Shown one piece after another: positions 1-5,745 of a DNA stretch of 12,877 bases. The notes under the pieces were generated by a model, which saw only the letters and a list, made by a program, of their open reading frames with translations, made no database searches and was not told where the DNA came from. The stretch covers positions 1-12,877 of the forward strand of contig JAKDMR010000028.1 in the NCBI GenBank assembly GCA_030452275.1, read 5' to 3'. The DNA is from Candidatus Nitrosocosmicus sp. (lineage in GTDB: Archaea > Thermoproteota > Nitrososphaeria > Nitrososphaerales > Nitrososphaeraceae). A program made the position numbers and the translations under genes. Position 1 is the first letter of the stretch. Every line of letters begins with the position of its first letter.

Positions 1-2
1 TG

Positions 3-233
3 TATACAGTAAATGAAAAACTGTATACAGATTCTAAAGATAGCCAAAACATTCACCCTTTGAATAATAATAGTAATTCTCAAAATATTATACAAAAACA
101 GCAAGGTCTAGATAATAATTATAACAACTTCGATCATACCATCAAAATACTTCATATAGCCCGGCCCAGATTCGAACTGGGGTCAAAGGCTCCAAAGGCC
201 TCTATGCTTGGCCACTACACTCGGCACCTGTAA
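3..233 (+). CDS. 3' end of an unidentified gene (partial, runs off the left edge)
   Basis: A frame open from the left edge stays free of stops for 76 codons and ends at TAA 231-233. The other two + frames stop within the first 16 bases. The visible part is polar and Asn/Gln/Ser-rich, with runs such as NNNSNS and QKQQ, and begins with two similar short blocks, YTVNEKL and YTDSKDS. The last 25 or so codons are the antisense reading of the tRNA-Gln gene (from about 158), so the true C-terminus would be encoded opposite the tRNA. No family can be recognised. It may be the low-complexity tail of a longer protein starting outside the window, or a chance open frame. The tail antisense to the tRNA is unlikely to be conserved protein sequence. 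Confidence 0.35.
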   Translation, partial: YTVNEKLYTDSKDSQNIHPLNNNSNSQNIIQKQQGLDNNYNNFDHTIKILHIARPRFELGSKAPKASMLGHYTRHL

Positions 234-245
234 TACTACCGGGCT
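157..245 (-). tRNA. tRNA-Gln(TTG) with a probable 16-nt intron
   Basis: On the minus strand the acceptor arms AGCCCGG (245-239) and CCGGGCT (164-158) pair perfectly over 7 bp. The T-arm is CCCAG-TTCGAAT-CTGGG (181-165). The anticodon arm is GAGGC-CTTTGGA-GCCTT, with anticodon TTG at 195-193, so it should decode CAA glutamine. The D-arm GTGT...GCAT closes a 9-nt loop. The discriminator base is A at 157 and no CCA is encoded. Between the acceptor stem and the D-arm there are about 16 extra bases (around 221-236) that must be removed to give a normal cloverleaf; see the separate entry. A TATA-like stretch lies at 253-263. The gene is transcribed in the same direction as the DUF354 gene downstream of which it sits. 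Confidence 0.85.
221..236 (-). other. Probable non-canonical tRNA intron (about 16 nt)
   Basis: The mature tRNA needs AGCCCGG-TA-GTGT, but the gene reads AGCCCGGTAG, then about 16 extra bases (TATTACAGGTGCCGAG in one phasing), then TGTAG. The flanking bases repeat, so the boundaries can slide by one to three bases. A TACA inside the insert can pair with TGTA at the start of the D-arm, which could form the 4-bp core of a relaxed bulge-helix-bulge. I could not draw a canonical splice motif with both bulges in register with a 16-nt excision. Archaeal tRNAs, including thaumarchaeal ones, are known to carry introns at positions other than 37/38. Confidence 0.5.
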
Positions 246-293
246 TCCGGGCATTTTTATATTGTAAGTACGGACGTTATTAATTTTACGAAT

Positions 294-1409
294 CTATTTT
301 TTAGCAATTGTAGATACATATGTTAGGAGTTTTTCAATTGGATCTTCCATTTTATTTAAAATCCCTGCAGCACGCTTTTGTATCAAAATGCATTCTTGAT
401 CGTCATCTAAGAATGATTTCAATAATTTGTCAATTTGAACGGGGTTAGATGCTTGAGTAACTAATCCAATTTTTCTTAAATAGTCATCAACATAGAACTG
501 AATTGGGGCTATTGAGATAGTGGGTTTGCCTAGTAGTGCAGACTCTGCAGTCATTGTACCCCCTGCACCAACGAAAACATCAATATTATTTAGTAATTTA
601 ACTCCATCAACAACTTGTCTCAATACAATGGCTTTATTTCTGAATCTTTTAGACATTTCTGCGATTTGATCTGGATATCTACATAGAATAATAATGGTAT
701 TGTTATCAGCAAAATTATTTACAACATAATCTACTAGATCTAATGGCCGGACTCGCAAATTCTTGTTAGATATATAGGCAGCCTTTGATTCTTCAAGTCT
801 TATCAGGATAGATTTTCGGGAGTGATCTATTTTTAACCCTTCCAAGAATTCAAAATCTTTCTCTACTCGCTGTCGTTTCCTTCCGTGCAGTCGGGAGGTG
901 GTTCCATCAATGTTTCGGCTTAACCATGCAACAGGGTCTAGGCCATTATACCGAATAATTTGCTTAGAGGATATGCCATATTTTTTCCAAGCAGAAATAG
1001 GTATAGCAGATGGAGAAAATAACTTTGTTAACAATGGAATAGTTAATCTTGCAACCGCTTCGGCATGTGGTGAATCATTGAAACCAATGTGATTTATTCC
1101 CAAACCAAAAGAAACTCTCGAAGCTTCAGGAGATGAAAAACTGATTACTAAATTAGGTGAAAATTTGGAAATTATTTTAGCCAGTTCCATAATTCTCTTT
1201 GAACTTTGAAAGAGTTTATCAAAAAGATCTGATCCTCCATGGTTACCAATCATCACAAGATTCAACCCCATTAATCGTGATAATTCATTGGCTTCTCTAT
1301 AATTTCGTGACGTACATAAGACCTCATGACCTTGTTTTTGCAATATGCTAATCGCGGGATTAAAAAACATTATTTGTTTTGGAGTCAAAACGTCAAACCA
1401 AATCTTCAC
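294..1409 (-). CDS. DUF354 family GT-B-fold protein (MurG / UDP-GlcNAc 2-epimerase-like)
   Basis: The 371-residue protein matches the archaeal DUF354 family. It opens with MKIWFDVLTPKQ and a Gly/His-rich N-terminal domain (IGNHGG at 54-59, NDSPHAEA at 111-118). The C-terminal half carries the nucleotide-sugar-binding signature GAGGTMTAESALLGKP at about 281-296, as in GT-B glycosyltransferases and UDP-GlcNAc 2-epimerases. The reaction is not established for the family. Given its neighbours (NDP-sugar dehydrogenase homologue, sugar N-acetyltransferase, WbpB-like oxidoreductase), a role in making or transferring an acetamido sugar is likely. The start is GTG at 1409-1407, with an AT-rich TATA-like stretch about 26 bp upstream, suggesting a leaderless mRNA. 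No signal peptide or membrane segment is seen, so it is probably cytoplasmic. Family membership is confident; function is not. Confidence 0.85.
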   Translation of the reverse strand: MKIWFDVLTPKQIMFFNPAISILQKQGHEVLCTSRNYREANELSRLMGLNLVMIGNHGGSDLFDKLFQSSKRIMELAKIISKFSPNLVISFSSPEASRVSFGLGINHIGFNDSPHAEAVARLTIPLLTKLFSPSAIPISAWKKYGISSKQIIRYNGLDPVAWLSRNIDGTTSRLHGRKRQRVEKDFEFLEGLKIDHSRKSILIRLEESKAAYISNKNLRVRPLDLVDYVVNNFADNNTIIILCRYPDQIAEMSKRFRNKAIVLRQVVDGVKLLNNIDVFVGAGGTMTAESALLGKPTISIAPIQFYVDDYLRKIGLVTQASNPVQIDKLLKSFLDDDQECILIQKRAAGILNKMEDPIEKLLTYVSTIAKK

Positions 1410-1427
1410 AATTAGAATTATTCTTTA

Positions 1428-1440
1428 ATATTAAAAAATT
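1428..1440 (-). promoter_or_regulatory. TATA-like promoter element of the DUF354 gene
   Basis: An AT-only stretch (TTTTTTAATAT on the minus strand) is centred about 26 bp upstream of the GTG start, where an archaeal TATA box of a leaderless gene would lie. It overlaps a short palindrome TTAATATTAA (1424-1433). The whole 1410-1541 gap serves two divergent genes. The region is AT-rich throughout, so the assignment is weak. Confidence 0.35.
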
Positions 1441-1512
1441 CTTTCGCTTTTAATATCGTTATTTAGTCGAAATTGCAATAAAAATCAATAAATCCAAAAC
1501 TAAATAAAGAAA

Positions 1513-1520
1513 TTTATATC
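1513..1520 (+). promoter_or_regulatory. TATA box placing transcription start at the ATT codon 1542
   Basis: TTTATATC matches the archaeal TATA consensus well. Its centre is about 26 bp upstream of 1542, so transcription should begin at or next to the proposed ATT start codon, giving a leaderless mRNA. This spacing is the main reason to place the start of the following gene here. Confidence 0.55.
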
Positions 1521-1541
1521 AAGGTATTGGGGGCGTAGAGA

Positions 1542-2843
1542 ATTTCAGACAAGATAGATAAACCAAATGACACTACTAGTGAAGAACCTAAAAAATTATC
1601 AAATTATACATTTCATAATAGTAGGAAGGATATTGAAAATCTGGAGACAGAAAAGAGTGATCCTAAGGATAAGCTTATTGTCATCTATGGATTAAGTACT
1701 GAGGGTTACGAAATTGCAAAAAAGATACTTCGCAAACAATCAAAAGTAATTATTATTGATGAAAATTCTAGATTGGGAATTATTCTTACTTCTGACATTG
1801 TAAAAGAATATCCCCATATTAACTTCTTAAATGAGGAGGAGTTATTATTAAATTTAGAACCTTTCGACAAAGCAATTAGTAATGCTCCAATAGTCTTTTT
1901 TGCACCTAGAATTAGAAAAGTCAATCAAGATATAAAGAATGAAATAATTTTGAAATTTAAAGAGATAATCACATATTTAAGGAAAAACACGGTAATTGTA
2001 ATTAATGTTCCATTAGGCATTGGAGGAAATAATGAAATAATTACACTCATTGAACATCAATCGGGTTTAATGGTTGGGACAGATGTTACATATTATTATA
2101 ATCCAATAAACTCGTACAAGTCGGCTGAGATAATATTAGGTTCCCATCAACAAAGAAATGAAAATTTATTTTTAAATAGTATATTTGACTTAATTAATGA
2201 AAACAATCACATTCGAAATGCTATCAAGTTAGCAAGTATAACATCAGCAGAAATGGTATATTCGATTAATATCATAAACAAGTACTCAAATTTAACGTGC
2301 ATCAATGAAATTTCAAAATTAAGTAAATCAAAAGAAGATAAACGAGAAATCTTTTACAAAAATGTAGAGTCAATATATTTTGATGAAATAGCAAATGGCT
2401 TGTTTGATCTCAGGATTATTAGTTTGTATATATCTAGCTCTACTGCATTAAGCTATATAGTAAATGGGACGATAAGGTCAATCGAAGGATTCATAAAAAA
2501 CTTGGTTGACGAAACAAGAAGTCAACTAAAGTTCAGAGAAATAAAGGCCAGTAGAACAAAGGTTACTATTTTTTGGACGATTGATAATCACGAAATAAGA
2601 GGAGATAAAACAATTATTCGAGATTTGCTGGAATCAAAACTACGAGATTATATTGCAGAAGTAGAAATCGAAGACGTTGAAAGTTATATCCCCAATTCTA
2701 CTAACAACATAATAATTGCCTGTTCAAGTGCAGATTATAAGAAAATAATTGACAGAATTGAAAAAAACATCAATCATCGTCATCCAAACTACAAGTTAAT
2801 TATAGTAGCGGCGAATTCTACTTTCAACACAATGGAATTATAG
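1542..2843 (+). CDS. Degenerate UDP-glucose/GDP-mannose dehydrogenase family protein (likely pseudoenzyme), probable ATT start
   Basis: The reading frame opens after TAG 1536-1538. Read from ATT 1542 it starts M(I)SDKIDKPND and gives 433 residues, a normal length for NDP-sugar dehydrogenases. No in-frame ATG, GTG or TTG occurs before TTG 1773, and starting there would remove the NAD-binding motif, here GLSTEG (residues 50-55), in place of GLGYVG. Family features are: the strand leading to VPLGIGG (156-162, cf. VPPGTT), then HQSGLMVGTD (cf. SGLKVGxD), AEMV in the central helix (about 236-239, cf. AEMxK), and a C-terminal Rossmann-like domain. The catalytic GxGxGGxCxxxD loop is absent, so oxidation of a sugar C6 is doubtful. 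It may be a regulatory or scaffolding paralogue, or a decayed enzyme. It diverges from the DUF354 gene. A possible -1 frame extension at the 3' end is described separately. Confidence 0.75.
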   Translation: MSDKIDKPNDTTSEEPKKLSNYTFHNSRKDIENLETEKSDPKDKLIVIYGLSTEGYEIAKKILRKQSKVIIIDENSRLGIILTSDIVKEYPHINFLNEEELLLNLEPFDKAISNAPIVFFAPRIRKVNQDIKNEIILKFKEIITYLRKNTVIVINVPLGIGGNNEIITLIEHQSGLMVGTDVTYYYNPINSYKSAEIILGSHQQRNENLFLNSIFDLINENNHIRNAIKLASITSAEMVYSINIINKYSNLTCINEISKLSKSKEDKREIFYKNVESIYFDEIANGLFDLRIISLYISSSTALSYIVNGTIRSIEGFIKNLVDETRSQLKFREIKASRTKVTIFWTIDNHEIRGDKTIIRDLLESKLRDYIAEVEIEDVESYIPNSTNNIIIACSSADYKKIIDRIEKNINHRHPNYKLIIVAANSTFNTMEL

Positions 2844-3037
2844 TACCAGGAATATGCAGAAAATTTGAATGTGATGGAAGTATTATTAATTGTGATCTTT
2901 ATCATTTATTCTCCATGTATCCTCAATATTCCGTCATAATATCTGAAATCATTCACATAAAAGGACCTAATTTAGGATATAAATTTGCCAGGAGCATAAA
3001 AAATGGAATAAAAGGAAATACTAAACATCCCAATTAG
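2762..3037 (+). other. Open -1 frame entered at an A_AAA_AAC heptamer, overlapping the end of the dehydrogenase-like gene
   Basis: In the dehydrogenase frame the bases at 2762-2768 read A AAA AAC, the X XXY YYZ pattern of -1 slippery sites, in the correct phase. The -1 frame has its last stop at 2759-2761, just before this site. It is then open to TAG 3035-3037, about 194 bases past the normal stop at 2841-2843 and 17 bases into the convergent acetyltransferase gene. It has no early ATG, so it would be translated only by frameshifting. Part of it (NGIIVPGICR) loosely resembles the GFxYxGIGR ending of UDP-sugar dehydrogenases, so an indel or sequencing error near 2830-2843 is an alternative. 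No downstream stimulatory structure was found by eye. Confidence 0.25.
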
Positions 3038-3515
3038 TTTTTTTCACATCGTATTCTGATCTAGTATATTTTATCCTTGCCGGATGTCCCATTACTACTA
3101 CATCTGGAGGTATATCTTTAGTTACTACAGAAGCCATTGCAATTACACTATTTTTGCCTATTGTTACACCAGCTTTAATAATGGACCTACCCCCAATGAT
3201 CGCTCCATCCTCAACTATCACCCCAATCATTCTTTTACTCATAGGATAGGGATCATTGGTAAAGGTAGTTCCAGGACCGATGAAAACATCATTCCCAATT
3301 TCTGTAAGTGGTGGAATATATACTGAGCCTTCTATCCTGCAGTTGTTTCCAATCTTAACATTGTAGTCCACGTGGGTAAGTGAGCCGATCATAACATCAT
3401 TACCTATAATGGTATTATCTCCAACATACGCAAAATGCCATATTTTAACATTTTTACCAATTGTTGCTTTAGGGGAAATGAAATTTATTACAGAACTTTC
3501 TTTTTTTTCAGACAT
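3021..3515 (-). CDS. Left-handed beta-helix sugar N-acetyltransferase (WbpD/WlbB-like)
   Basis: This 164-residue protein is built of hexapeptide repeats that form a left-handed beta helix, as in acyl-CoA-dependent sugar acetyltransferases (IGKNVKI, IGNDVMIG, IGNNCRI, IGNDVFIG, IGKNSVI). The segment FTNDPYP (85-91) is typical of the WbpD/WlbB group, which acetylates the 3-amino group of UDP-2-acetamido-3-amino-uronic acid with acetyl-CoA. The last coil ends in MGHPARI, a common C-terminal cap of this group. It lies 244 bp downstream of the WbpB-like oxidoreductase gene on the same strand, and probably has its own promoter. The product would be cytosolic and trimeric by family precedent. The exact sugar acceptor cannot be read from sequence; related PglD or serine acetyltransferase-like activities are less likely because of the TND.YP motif. 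Confidence 0.85.
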   Translation of the reverse strand: MSEKKESSVINFISPKATIGKNVKIWHFAYVGDNTIIGNDVMIGSLTHVDYNVKIGNNCRIEGSVYIPPLTEIGNDVFIGPGTTFTNDPYPMSKRMIGVIVEDGAIIGGRSIIKAGVTIGKNSVIAMASVVTKDIPPDVVVMGHPARIKYTRSEYDVKKTNWDV

Positions 3516-3530
3516 TCTAATTCAATTAGA
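3516..3530. repeat. Perfect palindrome directly upstream of the acetyltransferase start
   Basis: TCTAATT-C-AATTAGA has 7-bp arms around one base and directly abuts the ATG codon (3515-3513). It sits between the start codon and the proposed TATA element, overlapping the expected transcription start. It could be an operator or an RNA element, or a chance palindrome in AT-rich DNA. Confidence 0.3.
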
Positions 3531-3546
3531 GTTCTATTGCAGTCCA

Positions 3547-3556
3547 TTTATAATTA
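3547..3556 (-). promoter_or_regulatory. TATA-like element of the acetyltransferase gene
   Basis: TAATTATAAA on the minus strand is centred about 36 bp upstream of the ATG. This predicts transcription start near 3525 and a leader of roughly 10 nt that would include most of the palindrome at 3516-3530. Confidence 0.4.
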
Positions 3557-3759
3557 ACTTAAAATACCAATTTACCTATCAAATGAGGAACAGGAACTGA
3601 GTTAGCAAATCAAGCAGCCAAAATAACTCAAAGATAGAGTACTATCATTATCTTCAAAGAAAATAATATTAGTTACCAACACATTGTCTTCATCGGAGAA
3701 CACTGCAATTCAAGACGCCTTTCAAAAATGCGCATATTAGTAATATAACCCTAGAGATA

Positions 3760-4725
3760 TCAGAAAGAAAGGTAAACAGGGGTCCCAGTGTTGCTTGATA
3801 TTAAGGCTGCTTCAGCGATTTTTGTTACGGCAGTTGCATCCTCAGGAGTTACCAAGTACTTGGTAATATTCCCAGATAAAGATTTAACAAAGTTTTCAAG
3901 TTCCAACGTTAATGGCTCTCTAATATTCCTTCGTGGGATAAGTGTTTGGTTCTCATCATCTATTTTTATTTCTTGAGTTATAAAGTCGCCTGTGATGGTT
4001 CCTTCAGAACACACAGCGGAAAATCTTCTAACTTTTTTAGGAGTAATCCAATTAGATGCAATTATTGCTACTTTTTGATTGGGAAATCCTAACATTATTG
4101 TTGCAAAATCTTCAGAATTGTGAAACTTTTTACCTGCACGAGCAAAAACGACATTTGGCTTACTATCAAAAATAAACAAAGCAGTATCAATATCATGGAC
4201 TGAAGTATCATATATTATACCCACGTCCTTTATATGCATGGGCATTCTATTTTCCCGATGAAATTCCATCATTAATAATTCCCCATAGGTGTTGTCATCA
4301 ATGATTTGCTTGAGATCCTGTACAGCAGGATTAAAACGCTCTATGTATCCAGAGGTCAAAATTACATTATTCTGTTTTGATAATTTTGTAAGCTCTTCGC
4401 ATTCAATTGATGAGAAAGATAATGGTTTTTCTACAAAAACATTTATCCCATGTTTAATTATTTCTTGCGCAACCGCAAAGTGAGTTTTGGTCGGAGTACA
4501 TACTAGACATGCATCAAGAGAAGTTTCCTTTTCAAGTAATTGTTCAACAGTTGAATAGCTATTGATCTTAAATTTTTTTGCCAAGGCCTGAGCTCTATTC
4601 TCATCTGAATCACATATTGCAGATAATACACCCAAATCGTTTAATACGCGCACGTGGTTCTTACCCCAGCCACCAGTTCCAATTACGGCAATTTTGATTG
4701 ATTTTTCATCCAATTGTTTCAACAT
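3760..4725 (-). CDS. Gfo/Idh/MocA oxidoreductase (WbpB/WlbA-like UDP-sugar 3-dehydrogenase candidate)
   Basis: The 321-residue protein has the Gfo/Idh/MocA layout. The N-terminal Rossmann domain carries IAVIGTGGWGKNHVR (12-26), an NAD(P)-binding glycine motif. The catalytic EKP lysine motif is at 99-101 (FVEKPLS). GYIERFNPA (126-134) follows, then the second catalytic site with D173 and H177 in YDTSVHDID. The GWGKNH and ERFNP motifs are typical of the subgroup that includes WbpB/WlbA, which oxidise the 3-hydroxyl of UDP-N-acetyl-glucuronic acid. The downstream beta-helix acetyltransferase would act two steps later in that pathway. It starts 51 bp after ilvE and is probably co-transcribed with it, though functionally unrelated. 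Inositol dehydrogenase or another sugar dehydrogenase cannot be excluded. Confidence 0.85.
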   Translation of the reverse strand: MLKQLDEKSIKIAVIGTGGWGKNHVRVLNDLGVLSAICDSDENRAQALAKKFKINSYSTVEQLLEKETSLDACLVCTPTKTHFAVAQEIIKHGINVFVEKPLSFSSIECEELTKLSKQNNVILTSGYIERFNPAVQDLKQIIDDNTYGELLMMEFHRENRMPMHIKDVGIIYDTSVHDIDTALFIFDSKPNVVFARAGKKFHNSEDFATIMLGFPNQKVAIIASNWITPKKVRRFSAVCSEGTITGDFITQEIKIDDENQTLIPRRNIREPLTLELENFVKSLSGNITKYLVTPEDATAVTKIAEAALISSNTGTPVYLSF

Positions 4726-4731
4726 CTCCTA
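4726..4731 (-). promoter_or_regulatory. Shine-Dalgarno-like TAGGAG touching the start codon
   Basis: On the minus strand TAGGAG directly abuts ATG 4725-4723, with no spacer. The spacing is too short for a normal ribosome binding site, so initiation at the TTG of codon 2, or a short in-frame shift of the start, is possible. The presence of a purine-rich site fits a gene internal to a transcript started at ilvE. Confidence 0.35.
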
Positions 4732-4776
4732 AATTTATACTATTTTTTATTGAATTTAGAATTAATAACATTGAAT

Positions 4777-5694
4777 TTACCACACTGGAGTAACCCAAGT
4801 ATTGAAATCGGGTATTTGAGATACTACTATTTTTTGGTAGTAGTCAGAGATTTTTTTTGTAAATTCGCCAACTGTTCCGTTTCCAACTTTATGGTTATCC
4901 ACGCTTATTATCGGAGTAATTTCAGCTGCAGTACCAGTAACAAATATTTCATCGGCAATGTATAATTCTGTACGGGTAATGGATCGCTCGCATACATCGT
5001 GACCAAGATGCTTTGCTATCGTGATAGCTGTATCTCTAGTTATTCCTTCAAGTATAGAATCCGATAATGATGGAGTATAAATCTTATTATTTCGAACTAG
5101 AAAAATATTTTCTCCTGGTGCTTCACTTACATTGCCATAATAATCGAGTAAAATCGATTCATCATACCCATTTCTTTTACACTCTTGAGTAGCTAGCACT
5201 GAATTCATATAATTTCCTCCAGCTTTTGCCATCGGTGGAGTTGAGTTCTCGTTTATTCGTCTCCATGAAGAAATGCATGTTCTTATCCCGGTTTCTGGAA
5301 AATATCTATCAAAAGGGAAAGCAATAATTGCTAGATGAGAAGGAGAGCGTTTAGTAACATTAAGGTCTATTCCATGTAATCCCACAAATAATAGGGGCCT
5401 AATATAGCAAGACTTTTTAATATTATTCTTCCTTAATAATTCGACAGTAGATGTACATATTTCAGAAAGAGTATAATTTGAATTGATAGAATAGACCTCA
5501 GCAGACTGATGTAATCTTTGTATATGCTCTTTAAGTTTAAAAATGAACAGATTTTGATCATTTGAGTATCCCCTGATGCCCTCAAAGACCGACGTTCCGT
5601 AGTGTAATGCATGAGTCGTAATAGGAACAGTAACGGAATCCCATGGTTTGAATTCACCGTCAAACCAAATAAAATTAGCATTCTTAGTATTCAT
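4777..5694 (-). CDS. ilvE: Branched-chain amino acid aminotransferase (class IV, PLP)
   Basis: The 305-residue protein is a fold-type IV PLP aminotransferase of the IlvE group. It would transfer the amino group between glutamate and the keto acids of Leu, Ile and Val in the cytosol. The N-terminus has HALHYGTSVFEGIRGY (28-43). R60 in EHIQRL is the expected phosphate contact. MAKAGGNYMNS (155-165) contains the Schiff-base lysine K157. SEAPGENIFLV (190-200) is the cofactor-binding loop, where most relatives have SEGSGEN or SEGAGEN. EIFVTGTAAEITPI near the C-terminus is the other conserved loop. The length is normal. The ATG is placed about 26 bp from a good TATA box, giving a leaderless mRNA. 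D-amino acid or aminodeoxychorismate-lyase relatives are less likely because of the EGIRGY and TGTAAEITPI motifs. It is not the DegT-type aminotransferase that the neighbouring diacetamido-sugar genes would require. Confidence 0.93.
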   Translation of the reverse strand: MNTKNANFIWFDGEFKPWDSVTVPITTHALHYGTSVFEGIRGYSNDQNLFIFKLKEHIQRLHQSAEVYSINSNYTLSEICTSTVELLRKNNIKKSCYIRPLLFVGLHGIDLNVTKRSPSHLAIIAFPFDRYFPETGIRTCISSWRRINENSTPPMAKAGGNYMNSVLATQECKRNGYDESILLDYYGNVSEAPGENIFLVRNNKIYTPSLSDSILEGITRDTAITIAKHLGHDVCERSITRTELYIADEIFVTGTAAEITPIISVDNHKVGNGTVGEFTKKISDYYQKIVVSQIPDFNTWVTPVW

Positions 5695-5715
5695 AGATTT
5701 GCAAGTTTTTTACTT

Positions 5716-5724
5716 CTATAAAAG
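5716..5724 (-). promoter_or_regulatory. TATA box of ilvE
   Basis: CTTTTATAG on the minus strand is centred 26 bp upstream of the ilvE ATG (5694). Transcription should start at the first base of the start codon. The oxidoreductase gene downstream is probably carried on the same transcript. Confidence 0.5.
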
Positions 5725-5745
5725 TGTTATATCTACAGTTATCAA

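Noticed and set aside
1567..1692. ATG-started + frame of about 41 codons inside the 5' part of the dehydrogenase-like gene.
   Set aside because: It is out of frame with the NAD-binding domain, has no promoter of its own, and its sequence looks like an off-frame translation of AT-rich coding DNA.
3600..3759. Short protein-like frames on both strands in the gap between acetyltransferase and oxidoreductase genes, e.g. a + frame with KKIILVTNT ending at TAG about 3739 and a minus frame ending CLIC.
   Set aside because: Each is about 35 codons, lacks a proper start codon and matches no family I know. The two overlap each other on opposite strands, so at most one could be real.
5433..5681. Minus strand 82-codon frame within ilvE in another frame.
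   Set aside because: Overlaps conserved IlvE coding sequence including HYGTSVFEGIRGY and has no motif of its own.
4777..5694. Idea that this aminotransferase supplies the missing WbpE step for the nearby sugar genes.
   Set aside because: It has class IV IlvE motifs (EGIRGY, TGTAAEITPI), whereas WbpE enzymes belong to the unrelated DegT/DnrJ/EryC1 fold-type I group.
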